NCBI GenBank assembly: GCA_023395735.1
Contig: JAEWYI010000079.1
Location: 1 to 24,008, forward strand
From: Cyanobacteria bacterium OH_SFB_17
Lineage (GTDB): Bacteria > Cyanobacteriota > Vampirovibrionia > Gastranaerophilales > Gastranaerophilaceae
Reading direction: 5' to 3'
DNA: 24,008 nt
Shown piece by piece: positions 15,298 to 22,914 of the stretch. The notes beneath the pieces are model-generated. The model was not told the origin of the DNA. It searched no databases and was given only the letters and a program-made list of their open reading frames with translations. A program made the position numbers and the translations under genes. Position 1 is the stretch's first letter. Every line of letters starts with the position of its first letter.

Positions 15298-16359
15298 TTA
15301 TATATCCATAACTTTTAAGATATCTGTCAGGTCAGAAGAAGTCTTTTTGACTTCAACTCCTGAATATTTAATTGCCGAGTCAGGGTCTTTGAGCCCGTTG
15401 CCTGTTAGAATACAAACTATTTTTGTACCTGAATTAACCAGACCTGCTTTATTTGCTTTGATTAATCCAGCAACAGACGCAGCACTCGCAGGTTCGCACA
15501 AAATTCCTTCGCAAGATGCGATTAATTTGTATGCTGCAACGATTTCTTCGTCTGTTACGCAATCTATAACACCTTTGCTCTCATCTCTTGCCGCTTCTGC
15601 TTGAGCCCAGCTTGCAGGGTTTCCGATTCTTATTGCTGTAGCAATCGTTTCAGGACAAATAATTCTTTCTCCTCTAACGATAGCGGCTGAGCCTGTTGCC
15701 TCAAACCCCATCATTTTTGGAAGTTTTTTTGACTTTTTAAGCTCAAAGAATTCCTTGTAACCTTTCCAATATGCCGTTATGTTGCCTGCGTTTCCAACAG
15801 GAATAAAGTGGTAATCTGGTGCATCTTCGAGCGCTTCAACAATTTCGAAAGCTCCTGTTTTTTGACCTTCAATTCTGTATGGGTTTACAGAGTTTACAAG
15901 GGTCACAGGATATTTTTCAGAAACTTCTCTGACGGCTTCAAGCGCTTGGTCAAAATTTCCGTTGATTGCAATTATTTCTGCTCCATACATCATTGCCTGA
16001 GAAAGCTTTCCAAGTGCAATGTATCCGTCTGGAATAAGTACAAATGTTCTCATCCCTGCTTTTGCTCCGTAAGCTGCCGCAGCGGCAGAGGTGTTTCCTG
16101 TAGAAGCACAAATAATAGCGTTTGCGCCTGCTTCTTTTGCTTTTGTGACCGCCATTGTCATTCCGCGATCTTTGAAGCTTCCTGTAGGATTTGCACCTTC
16201 AAATTTAAGGTAAATTTCTGCATCCAGTCCGATTTTTTTAGCCAGATTTTCTGCTTTTATTAACGGCGTATTCCCTTCATTAAGTGTAATTACAGGGGTC
16301 GTGTCTGTTACAGGCAAAAAATCTCTGTATTTGTTAATCAAACCGGTATAGTGTGTCAT
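15298..16359 (-). CDS. thrC: threonine synthase
   Basis: 353 residues, the length of the shorter (type II-like, bacterial/archaeal) threonine synthases. This PLP enzyme converts O-phosphohomoserine to threonine and phosphate in the cytoplasm. The PLP lysine is K63 in T-G-S-F-K-D-R-G; the ASTGNTSAA block that binds substrate phosphate and the VGNAGNITAYWKGYKE stretch (PLP phosphate loop) follow. The ATG at 16359 has AAAGGATTT upstream. It lies 33 bp after hom, so hom-thrC form an operon. thrB (homoserine kinase), needed between the two, is not in the window. The N-terminus lacks the S-adenosylmethionine-binding extension of plant enzymes. Confidence 0.95.
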   Translation of the reverse strand: MTHYTGLINKYRDFLPVTDTTPVITLNEGNTPLIKAENLAKKIGLDAEIYLKFEGANPTGSFKDRGMTMAVTKAKEAGANAIICASTGNTSAAAAAYGAKAGMRTFVLIPDGYIALGKLSQAMMYGAEIIAINGNFDQALEAVREVSEKYPVTLVNSVNPYRIEGQKTGAFEIVEALEDAPDYHFIPVGNAGNITAYWKGYKEFFELKKSKKLPKMMGFEATGSAAIVRGERIICPETIATAIRIGNPASWAQAEAARDESKGVIDCVTDEEIVAAYKLIASCEGILCEPASAASVAGLIKANKAGLVNSGTKIVCILTGNGLKDPDSAIKYSGVEVKKTSSDLTDILKVMDI

Positions 16360-16392
16360 TTTTTAAATCCTTTCATTATCAGGCTTATCTTT

Positions 16393-17664
16393 TTATTCCA
16401 TTACTCTTATTAGACTGTTTATTTTGTTAATGCAGCTGTTTGCAACTAATTCTGATATAGAATTTTGCAGGTCTTTTTCAAGACATTTTTCTGTTATAAC
16501 AAAAATGTTTGCTGTGTTGTCGTTTCTTAATCCTTTTTGAAGAATACTAGAAACACTTATTTTGTTGTTCGCGAATGAATTTCCTAAAGCTGCAATCACT
16601 CCAACGTTGTTGTTGGCGTTGATTGAGATATAATATTTATTCATCGTTTCTGAAATGTCAATCATATTGGCAGCTTTTCCGTGGTGGCAACGCATCATCG
16701 GAAGCGGGTAATCTGTAGTTTTTAATTCGGTTGCGATAGCCAAAATATCCCCTACAACAGAGCTTGCTGTTGGAAATTCTCCGGCTCCGGGGCCTGAAAA
16801 CATAATTTCTCCAACGGGGTGTCCGTCAATCATTACCGCATTTGTCACATAATCTATGTGAGCAAGGCTTTTGCTCTTTTTAACAAGCATCGGATGAACC
16901 CTAACGTCCGCACGACCTTGTTCATCAAGCTGCGCTAGTGCAATTAGTTTTATTTTGAATCCAAATTCGTTTGCATATTTCATATCTTCTGCTCGAATTT
17001 TACTTATGCCTTCTCTGTAAATATCTTTTATATTTATTCTTTGATTAAAAGCAATAGTAGAAAGGGTTGCAATTTTGTAAGCAGCATCAAAACCTTCCAC
17101 ATCCCCTGATGGATCAGCCTCGGCGTAGCCGAGTTCCTGTGCTTCTTTTAACACTTCATCATAAGATGCTCCATTCACATCCATTTTTGTCAGAATGTAG
17201 TTTGTGGTTCCGTTTAAAATGGCTGCAATTTTTTGAATCTTGTTTCCGGCAAGAATAGTTTTTACAGGCATGATAATTGGTATTCCGCCTGCAATTGCAG
17301 CTTCGTATAAGATTACCTTGTTGTGTTTTTCAGCAAGTGCAAAAAGTTCTTCACCTTTTTTAGCCAAAAGTTCTTTGTTTGCTGTAACTATATGTTTATT
17401 GTTTTCTATAGCCGTTTTAATTAAATCGCAAGCAGGTTCAACCCCTCCGACAACTTCTACTACAATTTGAATGGAGGAATCTCTTACCACTTCGTAAGGA
17501 TTATCGGTTAAGATGGATTTATCAAGGCCGCTTATGTCCCTTTTTTTGTTCAAGTTTTTTACAGCGACTTTCACAACTTCAATTTGTTCAAAACTCGCAA
17601 GTGTTTTTAAAACTCCTGAACCTACAGTTCCAAGCCCGATTAATCCGACTTTTATTTTATCCAT
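16393..17664 (-). CDS. hom: homoserine dehydrogenase
   Basis: 423 residues counted from the ATG at 17664; an upstream in-frame ATG at 17703 would add 13 residues, but GGGGGT at 5-6 bases before 17664 and the family's usual MxxIKVGLIGLG start support the shorter form. It reduces aspartate semialdehyde to homoserine. Seen: the Rossmann GLIGLGTVGSG (7-17), the TANKELLA segment, the NGTTNYIL signature and the catalytic Lys region around EADPSGDVEGFDAAYK. A C-terminal ACT domain (about 345-423) suggests feedback by threonine. First gene of the hom-thrC operon, divergent from the VKOR-DsbA gene. Monofunctional, not fused to aspartate kinase, which is encoded separately at 4988-6256. Confidence 0.95.
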   Translation of the reverse strand: MDKIKVGLIGLGTVGSGVLKTLASFEQIEVVKVAVKNLNKKRDISGLDKSILTDNPYEVVRDSSIQIVVEVVGGVEPACDLIKTAIENNKHIVTANKELLAKKGEELFALAEKHNKVILYEAAIAGGIPIIMPVKTILAGNKIQKIAAILNGTTNYILTKMDVNGASYDEVLKEAQELGYAEADPSGDVEGFDAAYKIATLSTIAFNQRINIKDIYREGISKIRAEDMKYANEFGFKIKLIALAQLDEQGRADVRVHPMLVKKSKSLAHIDYVTNAVMIDGHPVGEIMFSGPGAGEFPTASSVVGDILAIATELKTTDYPLPMMRCHHGKAANMIDISETMNKYYISINANNNVGVIAALGNSFANNKISVSSILQKGLRNDNTANIFVITEKCLEKDLQNSISELVANSCINKINSLIRVME

Positions 17665-17728
17665 TATTACCCCCGTTTCTGTTTTATAAATATTAAACCA
17701 CAAAATAATAAAATAATTAATTCTGCTA

Positions 17729-17757
17729 TTGAATTTTTTTTTGTTACAAGTTAGAAT
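17729..17757 (+). promoter_or_regulatory. promoter of the VKOR-DsbA / queH unit
   Basis: TTGAAT (17729-17734), 17 bp, TAGAAT (17752-17757). The start site would be near 17764, about 20 nt before the ATG. AAGGGG (17775-17780) is the ribosome site. Confidence 0.6.
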
Positions 17758-17784
17758 GAGTGCAAAGGTAGAATAAGGGGAAAT

Positions 17785-19008
17785 ATGATGGATAAAAAAG
17801 AGATGGATGTTTTGTTGCGTAAAAAAATATGGGTTATGTTTTTTGCAATTGTCGGTTTTTTAACAACAATAAAGCTTGCGGTTATATATTATGACTCAAA
17901 TTTTAACCCTTATGCGCTTCCGAGTTTTTGTTCTATAAATAGTTTTATCGACTGTGACGGGATTGCTCAGACAACTCATTCTCAATTCTTTGGGATTCCT
18001 CTCGCTTATTGGGGAATGTCTTTATATGTATTTATGATGTTTTTGTTGTTTGTAGACAAGTTAAAAAATATCAAATTTTTAGGATTTCTAGAAGTTTTTA
18101 AGAATCCTTTGGCTTATATTTCTTCTTTAGGTTATATTTCTTTCGCAATATCTATGGTTCTAGCCGGCATAAGCGTTTTTGAAATTCACAAGCTTTGCAT
18201 TCTTTGTGTTTGCACATATTTTATAAATTTTATTATCGCAATTATCGCAACAGATCTTTCAAACGGTGCTATAGGAATTTATGAAAGCTTTAAAACAAGT
18301 GTTATTGATTTTATTGATGCGCTTAAGATAAAAAGATATCTAGCCGCATTTGTTGCTGTTGTTATTGTTGCATCTTCTGTTCTTGCTTATACAACATTGA
18401 GTTACTGTTTCACTCCACAGGTTAAAAACTATAAAGAGCTTAAAAAATATGTTGAGATGAAAGAAAATCCGTTCAAGGCAAGTGGAAATGTTTTGGGGGA
18501 TGCTAACGGAAAATTGACCGTATATATTTATACAGATTATCGTTGTCCGATTTGTAAAACTTACAATCTGATTACTCACAGAGCAGCTCAGGAGCTTGGT
18601 AATTTCAAAATTGTTCATAAAAATCTTCCGCTAGACGATTCTTGCAATCCAAACCTAAGAGGTTCGATGCATGAAGGGGCGTGTATGCTTGCAAAATATT
18701 CTCTTGCCGCTGAAAATCAAGGTAAATTCTGGGATTTGAACAGTGAATTGTTTGAAAAACAGCCAAAAACCGAAGATGATGTTCTTCACCTTGCAAAATC
18801 AATGGGCTTTGATACTATAAAATTGAGAAAAGATGCTAATTCTGAAAAAACTGAAGAAAGGCTTCAGCAAGACATTCAAGACGCAACCGATCTTAATATT
18901 CAAGGTACACCTACAATTGTTATCGACGGCAAGGTCTATACAGGTATAAAACCATATTATGATTTAAAAGAAATATTAATAAAGGCCGGCGCTGTTGAAA
19001 AAAGATAG
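17785..19008 (+). CDS. VKOR-DsbA fusion, disulfide bond-forming membrane protein
   Basis: 407 residues. The N-terminal half is a VKOR-type quinone reductase with about five membrane helices (from 13 to about 205), loop cysteines C49 and C57, and the CxxC C138-I-L-C141 that passes electrons to quinone. The C-terminal half (about 230-407) is a DsbA/thioredoxin domain with C254-P-I-C257 and cis-Pro G-T-P376-T, placed on the periplasmic side. A single chain thus combines the roles of DsbB and DsbA. VKOR-thioredoxin fusions are known from cyanobacteria and plants. Extra cysteines C287 and C300 may form a structural bridge. Two ATGs lie in tandem (17785, 17788); the second has slightly better spacing to AAGGGG. 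queH follows with a 14-bp overlap. Confidence 0.93.
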   Translation: MMDKKEMDVLLRKKIWVMFFAIVGFLTTIKLAVIYYDSNFNPYALPSFCSINSFIDCDGIAQTTHSQFFGIPLAYWGMSLYVFMMFLLFVDKLKNIKFLGFLEVFKNPLAYISSLGYISFAISMVLAGISVFEIHKLCILCVCTYFINFIIAIIATDLSNGAIGIYESFKTSVIDFIDALKIKRYLAAFVAVVIVASSVLAYTTLSYCFTPQVKNYKELKKYVEMKENPFKASGNVLGDANGKLTVYIYTDYRCPICKTYNLITHRAAQELGNFKIVHKNLPLDDSCNPNLRGSMHEGACMLAKYSLAAENQGKFWDLNSELFEKQPKTEDDVLHLAKSMGFDTIKLRKDANSEKTEERLQQDIQDATDLNIQGTPTIVIDGKVYTGIKPYYDLKEILIKAGAVEKR

Positions 19009-19543
19009 TCCTAAAGTTTTGCTTCATGCTTGTTGCGGAATTTGCTCATCTTTTCCTGTTGAAAAACTCAGAGAAGATGGGTATGAGCCTGTTGTGTACT
19101 TTTACAATCCTAATATCTTTCCCGAAACTGAGTACCAAAAACGTTTAAGTGCCCAAAAAAAACTGTGTGAGTCGTTAAGATGTGAGCTGGTAGTTGGGGA
19201 GTATAATCAAGAAGTTTTTGAAAAAGCCTCTTTTGGTTTAGAAAATGAGCCTGAGAGAGGCAAAAGATGTGAAAAGTGTTTTGAGTTGAGGCTTTTTGAG
19301 TCTGCAACTAAGGCAAAAGAATTGGAAATTGAGTATTTTACCACTTCTATTGTAATCAGTCCGCACAAAAATTTAGAGCTTATAGCTTCAATTGGTGATT
19401 CGATTGCAAAAAATATCGGGGTTGAATATTTAAATATCAATTTCAGAAAGCAAGACGGACTTTTGAAGACAAATAAAATTGCAAATGATTTGAACTTGTA
19501 CCGTCAAGATTATTGCGGCTGTAAATATAGCATAAGAAGTTGA
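18995..19543 (+). CDS. queH: epoxyqueuosine reductase QueH
   Basis: 182 residues, the normal size for QueH (DUF208), which performs the last step of queuosine synthesis, reduction of epoxyqueuosine in tRNA, as a non-homologous alternative to QueG. The metal-binding cysteines are present: C13-C14 in L-H-A-C-C-G-x-C, C92-x-x-C95, and C174-G-C176 near the C-terminus. The start is TTG at 18995 inside the end of the VKOR-DsbA gene (14-bp overlap), with AAAGG at 18981-18985. No other queuosine genes are in the window, and the link to disulfide formation seems only positional. Confidence 0.93.
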   Translation: MKKDSPKVLLHACCGICSSFPVEKLREDGYEPVVYFYNPNIFPETEYQKRLSAQKKLCESLRCELVVGEYNQEVFEKASFGLENEPERGKRCEKCFELRLFESATKAKELEIEYFTTSIVISPHKNLELIASIGDSIAKNIGVEYLNINFRKQDGLLKTNKIANDLNLYRQDYCGCKYSIRS

Positions 19544-19581
19544 ATTTTTTGTAAAGAAATAGACCTAATTCATTTTTCCTG

Positions 19582-19587
19582 TATAAT
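19582..19587 (+). promoter_or_regulatory. -10 element close to the mlaE start codon
   Basis: A perfect TATAAT ends 9 bases before the ATG at 19597, so transcription would begin about 2-3 bases before the start codon. No -35 box at 17 bp and no Shine-Dalgarno before the ATG were found. Confidence 0.4.
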
Positions 19588-19596
19588 TAAACTACT

Positions 19597-20406
19597 ATGG
19601 AGACACTTAGTTCATACTTCAGACAATCTGCTACATATCAGCTTTATCTGCTTTTTACAAGGCAGGTGAATGATTTTTTTACAACGCTTGGGGAAATTAC
19701 TAAAAAAACGTTTGCGGTTTTTAAGTATATATTTAAGTTTGATGTAAACAGAAAAGAGTTGATAGAGCAGGCTTCAAGATTTGGTGTAAGCTCTTTGCCG
19801 ATAACGCTTTCTATTGTGGGCATGTCTGCAATAATTGTTTCAATGCAGGTTGCAGGTGAAATGGTTAAGCAAGGGGCTGGAAATTATGTAGGTATGCTGA
19901 TTTCAGTCCTTATCGTAAGAGAAGATGCTGTTATTATGTCAGGTTTTGCGATAATTTCAATGATAGGGTCTTCTTTGGCCTCTGAAATCGCTACTATGAG
20001 AGTTACAGAACAGATTGATGCGATGAAGGCGTTGAAGGTTGATCCTATAAAGTATTTGTTCGTTCCAAGAGTCATGGCAGGCATGATTATGATGCCTTTT
20101 GTTGTGGTTGTTTCTTCTGTTATCGGAATATTAGGCGGGGCTTTAGCTGCGCATGTTGCGGGGGATTTAAGCTATAGGGCTTTCTTTGAGTCTGTTTGGT
20201 ATGGACTTTTTATGAAAGATATTAAAGTATGCCTTGCAAAAGCAGTATTTTTCGGTGCAACTATTTCTATTATTAGCTGCACTTGCGGCTATAAGGCTAA
20301 AGGCGGCGCAAAAGGGGTTGGTATTGCTACAACCAAAGCTGTTGTTTGGTCTTTTGTTGCGATTGCAATTTGGGATTTACTGTTTGCTGCGGCATTTTTC
20401 TTTTAA
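19597..20406 (+). CDS. mlaE: MlaE-family ABC transporter permease
   Basis: 269 residues with about five to six membrane helices spread from residue 55 to the C-terminus. It matches the MlaE/YrbE/TGD1 permease family, with the conserved stretches GMSAIIVSMQVAGEM and E-I-A-T-M-R-V-T-E-Q-I-D-A (about 131-142), the coupling-helix region that contacts the ATPase. Such permeases move phospholipids between inner and outer membrane. The N-terminal 45 residues are amphipathic, as in E. coli MlaE. No ribosome site precedes the ATG and a TATAAT lies at 19582, so the message may be nearly leaderless. mlaF follows after 43 bp. Confidence 0.92.
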   Translation: METLSSYFRQSATYQLYLLFTRQVNDFFTTLGEITKKTFAVFKYIFKFDVNRKELIEQASRFGVSSLPITLSIVGMSAIIVSMQVAGEMVKQGAGNYVGMLISVLIVREDAVIMSGFAIISMIGSSLASEIATMRVTEQIDAMKALKVDPIKYLFVPRVMAGMIMMPFVVVVSSVIGILGGALAAHVAGDLSYRAFFESVWYGLFMKDIKVCLAKAVFFGATISIISCTCGYKAKGGAKGVGIATTKAVVWSFVAIAIWDLLFAAAFFF

Positions 20407-20449
20407 TTTGTTCAAGGGCTATAAGTTTAATTTTAAAGGTAAAAAATAA

Positions 20450-21172
20450 ATGAGTATAAAAGTAAAAAATCTGGTAAAAACATTTGATAAAAAACGAGTT
20501 ATTGACGGCGTTTCTTTTGATGTGAAAGATGGCGAAGTCTTGGCAGTTGTCGGGTTTAGCGGTTCAGGAAAAAGTACTATATTAAAACTCATTTGTGATT
20601 TGATAAATCCTGACAGCGGACAAATCGAAACTTCAATCGGCGATATTGCAATGGTTTTTCAATATTCTGCGTTGTTTGATTCGTTGAACGTTTTTAATAA
20701 TATTGCTTTTGCGCTTAAGGAAAGAAAAGAATTCAGGAAGAAATTTTCACAAAAACAGTTGGAAGAAATTGTACAACAAAAGCTCAAAATGGTAGGGCTC
20801 GAAGGCATTGAGAGAAAATATCCGTCAGAGCTTTCAGGCGGAATGCAAAAAAGGGTAAGTTTTGCGCGTGCAATAGTCACAGAGCCGCAGACAATCTTGT
20901 ATGATGAACCGACATCGGGTTTGGACCCTATATCTTCAACCTTGATAGAGGATTACATCGTCAGATTGAAAGATGAAACCAAGGCCGCGTCAATTGTGGT
21001 TACTCACCAAATGTCGACAATTCAAAGAACGGCAGATAGAGTTATAATGCTTTATCAGGGTAAAATAGTTTTTGAAGGCACTCCAAAAGAGATGCTAAAT
21101 TCTACAAACGAGTATGCAAGGCAGTTTGTTTCAGCATCATTGGAAGGCCCAATGAAAATGCTCGCGGAATAA
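20450..21172 (+). CDS. mlaF: MlaF-family ABC transporter ATP-binding protein
   Basis: 240 residues, somewhat shorter than E. coli MlaF (269). Walker A G35-F-S-G-S-G-K-S-T43, Q-loop Q71, signature L128-S-G-G-M-Q133, Walker B ILYDEPTSGLDP with D152-E153, and the switch His in V-T-H-Q are all present, so it should hydrolyse ATP. It powers the lipid transporter with MlaE and the MCE protein. ATG at 20450 has AAAGGT upstream. The C-terminal extension that in E. coli MlaF contacts the partner subunit appears reduced. Between this gene and the MCE gene lies the 332-bp repeat leader. Confidence 0.93.
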   Translation: MSIKVKNLVKTFDKKRVIDGVSFDVKDGEVLAVVGFSGSGKSTILKLICDLINPDSGQIETSIGDIAMVFQYSALFDSLNVFNNIAFALKERKEFRKKFSQKQLEEIVQQKLKMVGLEGIERKYPSELSGGMQKRVSFARAIVTEPQTILYDEPTSGLDPISSTLIEDYIVRLKDETKAASIVVTHQMSTIQRTADRVIMLYQGKIVFEGTPKEMLNSTNEYARQFVSASLEGPMKMLAE

Positions 21173-21217
21173 GCTTGTTCTGCCAAAATAAAGTAGAAAT
21201 TTCGGATAATAAATTTA

Positions 21218-21226
21218 TGATATAAT
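21218..21226 (+). promoter_or_regulatory. extended -10 promoter of the repeat leader
   Basis: TGATATAAT at 21218-21226 matches the extended -10 consensus TGnTATAAT exactly. Transcription would start near 21233, which is the first base of the first repeat copy. No good -35 box is present. Whether this promoter works beside read-through from mlaE is unknown. Confidence 0.5.
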
Positions 21227-21300
21227 TACAATAAACTTGTAGGAATATGATAAAAGAGTACAGGTAACAACACGAGAAGTAAGTGTAAGGATTAAAAGAG

Positions 21301-21309
21301 ATGCCATAG
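21301..21309 (+). other. two-codon minimal ORF (Met-Pro-stop) in repeat copy 1
   Basis: ATG CCA TAG, 9 bases after AAGGA (21287-21291). The spacing is that of a working ribosome site. It may be a regulatory minigene or merely a feature of the duplicated unit. Confidence 0.4.
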
Positions 21310-21403
21310 GGCTAGTACACCAATAAAAAGAATAAATTTGTAAAAATACGAAAAAGTGAGTACAGGTAACAACACAAGAAACAAGTGTAAGGAATAAAAA
21401 GAG

Positions 21404-21412
21404 ATGCCATAA
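21404..21412 (+). other. two-codon minimal ORF (Met-Pro-stop) in repeat copy 2
   Basis: ATG CCA TAA, 10 bases after AAGGA (21389-21393). Compared with copy 1 the stop changed from TAG to TAA while ATG CCA stayed the same and the following bases diverged. Confidence 0.4.
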
Positions 21413-21504
21413 GACTGGTAAACCGATAGAACAAAAAAATTTGTAGAAATACGAAAAAGTGAGTACAGGGACAACAAAAAGAAATAAGTGTAAGGAATAA
21501 AAAC

Positions 21505-22866
21505 ATGAGATTTTCATCATCATTCAAAGTTGGAATATTGGCGTTAGTGGCGCTTTTTATATTATTGTTCACTATTTTGTGGGTAAAGGGCAGATCTTTT
21601 TCTTCTGGTCAAAGAATAGAGATAGTATTTAGAGATGTTAATGGCATGAGACCTGGTTCTGGGGTTCAGATGATGGGCTTGAGGATTGGTCAAGTTGAAG
21701 AGATTACGCCGGTTATACAGGGTGATGACAGTTATGTTAAGTTGAAATTTGTAATAACGGAGCCGGGGATAGATATTCCTAAGGCGTCTGTTTTTTCGAT
21801 ACAGCAGTCAGGTTTGATAGGGGAGCAGTTTTTGGAGATAACTCCTCCAAAGACTAGAACCACTTATATTTCTGTGATGCAGGATGCAAATCTTTTGTAT
21901 AAAGATGATGCGGTAGAGATTAAGCTTGGAAAAGAGTATTACGATATCGGTAGGGTTAAGGATGTGCAGGTTGTTTCGACTCAACTTATTCCTGCGTTAA
22001 TGAAGGAAAAAGTTAAGACAAAGTATGCTTATAAGGTTGATTATGTTATAAATATGCCGGGGTTGATTCTTCCTGATTTTATGTCTGGTGCGATTGTGTC
22101 AAAATCTCACGGTAAAAAGTTGAGGGTGGCGATGTTGGATAATTCAGTGTTGCCGTATCCGTCTCAGACTTCACCTTATACGGTAGTTGAGCCTATGAGA
22201 TTGGCAGACTTTTTGGATTTGCAGTATAAGGCGGCAGAATCTTTGACGGAGACTACGTTGAAGGTTAACGAGTTGTTGTCAGAGGATGTTATTGTTGATC
22301 TAAAACAGAGCATCACAAACATTAAGGTGTTGACGGCTAAGGCGACTACTACTATGGCTAAGGCTGAAAAGTTGATAGATTCATCAAAATCTGATTTGGA
22401 TCAGATGATGGTGATGGTTGGAGAAGTTACGACGAACTTTAATAAAGTTTCTAACAATGTTAATAACGTAATTGGTGATGAGAAATTTAAGCCTACGTTG
22501 TTGTCTACGGCTGAATCTGTTGATAAATTGGCTAAGAATTTGAATAAGGTGTTGGATAATACTGATGCTAAGAGAATGGCGGCTGATTTGCAGGCTACGG
22601 TTCAGAATTTGAACGAAATAAGCTCTTTTGTTAACAAAATGACAAAAGATGATAAACTTAAAAAACAGCTTACGGGTACTATAAACAGTGTTAATAAGGC
22701 GATGAGTGATATTTCATGCGCGCTTGAGACTGTAAACGGAATGACTCCTGATCAGAAAAATCAGCTTCATCAGATAGTTGAAGATACTTCTGTAACGACC
22801 CATAATTTGAAAAAATTCTCTGAAAAATTGAATAAAAGATTTTTACTTTTCAGATTGATGTTTTAA
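21505..22866 (+). CDS. MCE-family (MlaD-like) lipid transport protein
   Basis: 453 residues. One N-terminal membrane anchor (about 9-27) is followed by a single MCE domain (about 36-115, with the typical VFRDVNGMRPGSGVQMMGLRIG core, positions 41-62, and GLIGEQFLEI, 103-112). The remainder (about 225-440) is a long helical region with heptad-like hydrophobic spacing, probably a coiled coil reaching across the periplasm. MCE rings bind the MlaE/MlaF complex and shuttle phospholipids. At 453 residues it is much longer than E. coli MlaD (183), closer to the cyanobacterial and TGD2-like forms and to LetB/PqiB in reach. Start ATG at 21505 follows AAGGA of repeat copy 3. No MlaA, MlaB or MlaC gene is in the window. 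Confidence 0.92.
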   Translation: MRFSSSFKVGILALVALFILLFTILWVKGRSFSSGQRIEIVFRDVNGMRPGSGVQMMGLRIGQVEEITPVIQGDDSYVKLKFVITEPGIDIPKASVFSIQQSGLIGEQFLEITPPKTRTTYISVMQDANLLYKDDAVEIKLGKEYYDIGRVKDVQVVSTQLIPALMKEKVKTKYAYKVDYVINMPGLILPDFMSGAIVSKSHGKKLRVAMLDNSVLPYPSQTSPYTVVEPMRLADFLDLQYKAAESLTETTLKVNELLSEDVIVDLKQSITNIKVLTAKATTTMAKAEKLIDSSKSDLDQMMVMVGEVTTNFNKVSNNVNNVIGDEKFKPTLLSTAESVDKLAKNLNKVLDNTDAKRMAADLQATVQNLNEISSFVNKMTKDDKLKKQLTGTINSVNKAMSDISCALETVNGMTPDQKNQLHQIVEDTSVTTHNLKKFSEKLNKRFLLFRLMF

Positions 22867-22914
22867 AATAGGTTAGAGGATTTGTATCCTTTGATTGTGA
22901 AAAGGAGATGACTT

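Larger units (their letters stand above)
21233..21504 (+). repeat. three tandem ~102-bp degenerate repeats forming the leader of the MCE gene
   Basis: Copies start at 21233, 21334 and 21437 (AAA[CT]TTGT), periods 101 and 103 bp; the third is cut off after about 68 bp by the MCE start codon. Copies 1 and 2 agree at roughly four in five positions by eye. The best conserved blocks are GAGTACAGGTAACAACA, AAGTGTAAGGA and AGAGATGCCATA. Every copy contains AAGGA: at 21287-21291, 21389-21393 and 21492-21496. In copy 3 this is the ribosome site of the MCE gene, 8 bases before ATG. Long open frames on the opposite strand here repeat the same peptide three times and are by-products of the repeat. Confidence 0.9.

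Noticed and set aside
15263..15604. 113-codon plus-strand open frame over the end of thrC
   Set aside because: It is antisense to thrC, follows a terminator, and has no ribosome site.
21233..21504. CRISPR array or CRISPR-like repeats
   Set aside because: Units are about 102 bp, degenerate along their whole length and contiguous, with no alternation of short exact repeats and unique spacers.
21215..21572. Overlapping minus-strand open frames of 61-102 codons with internally repeated Phe/Tyr/Cys-rich peptide
   Set aside because: They arise because the tandem repeat lacks stops on the minus strand; no ribosome sites, odd composition, and they run into the MCE gene.
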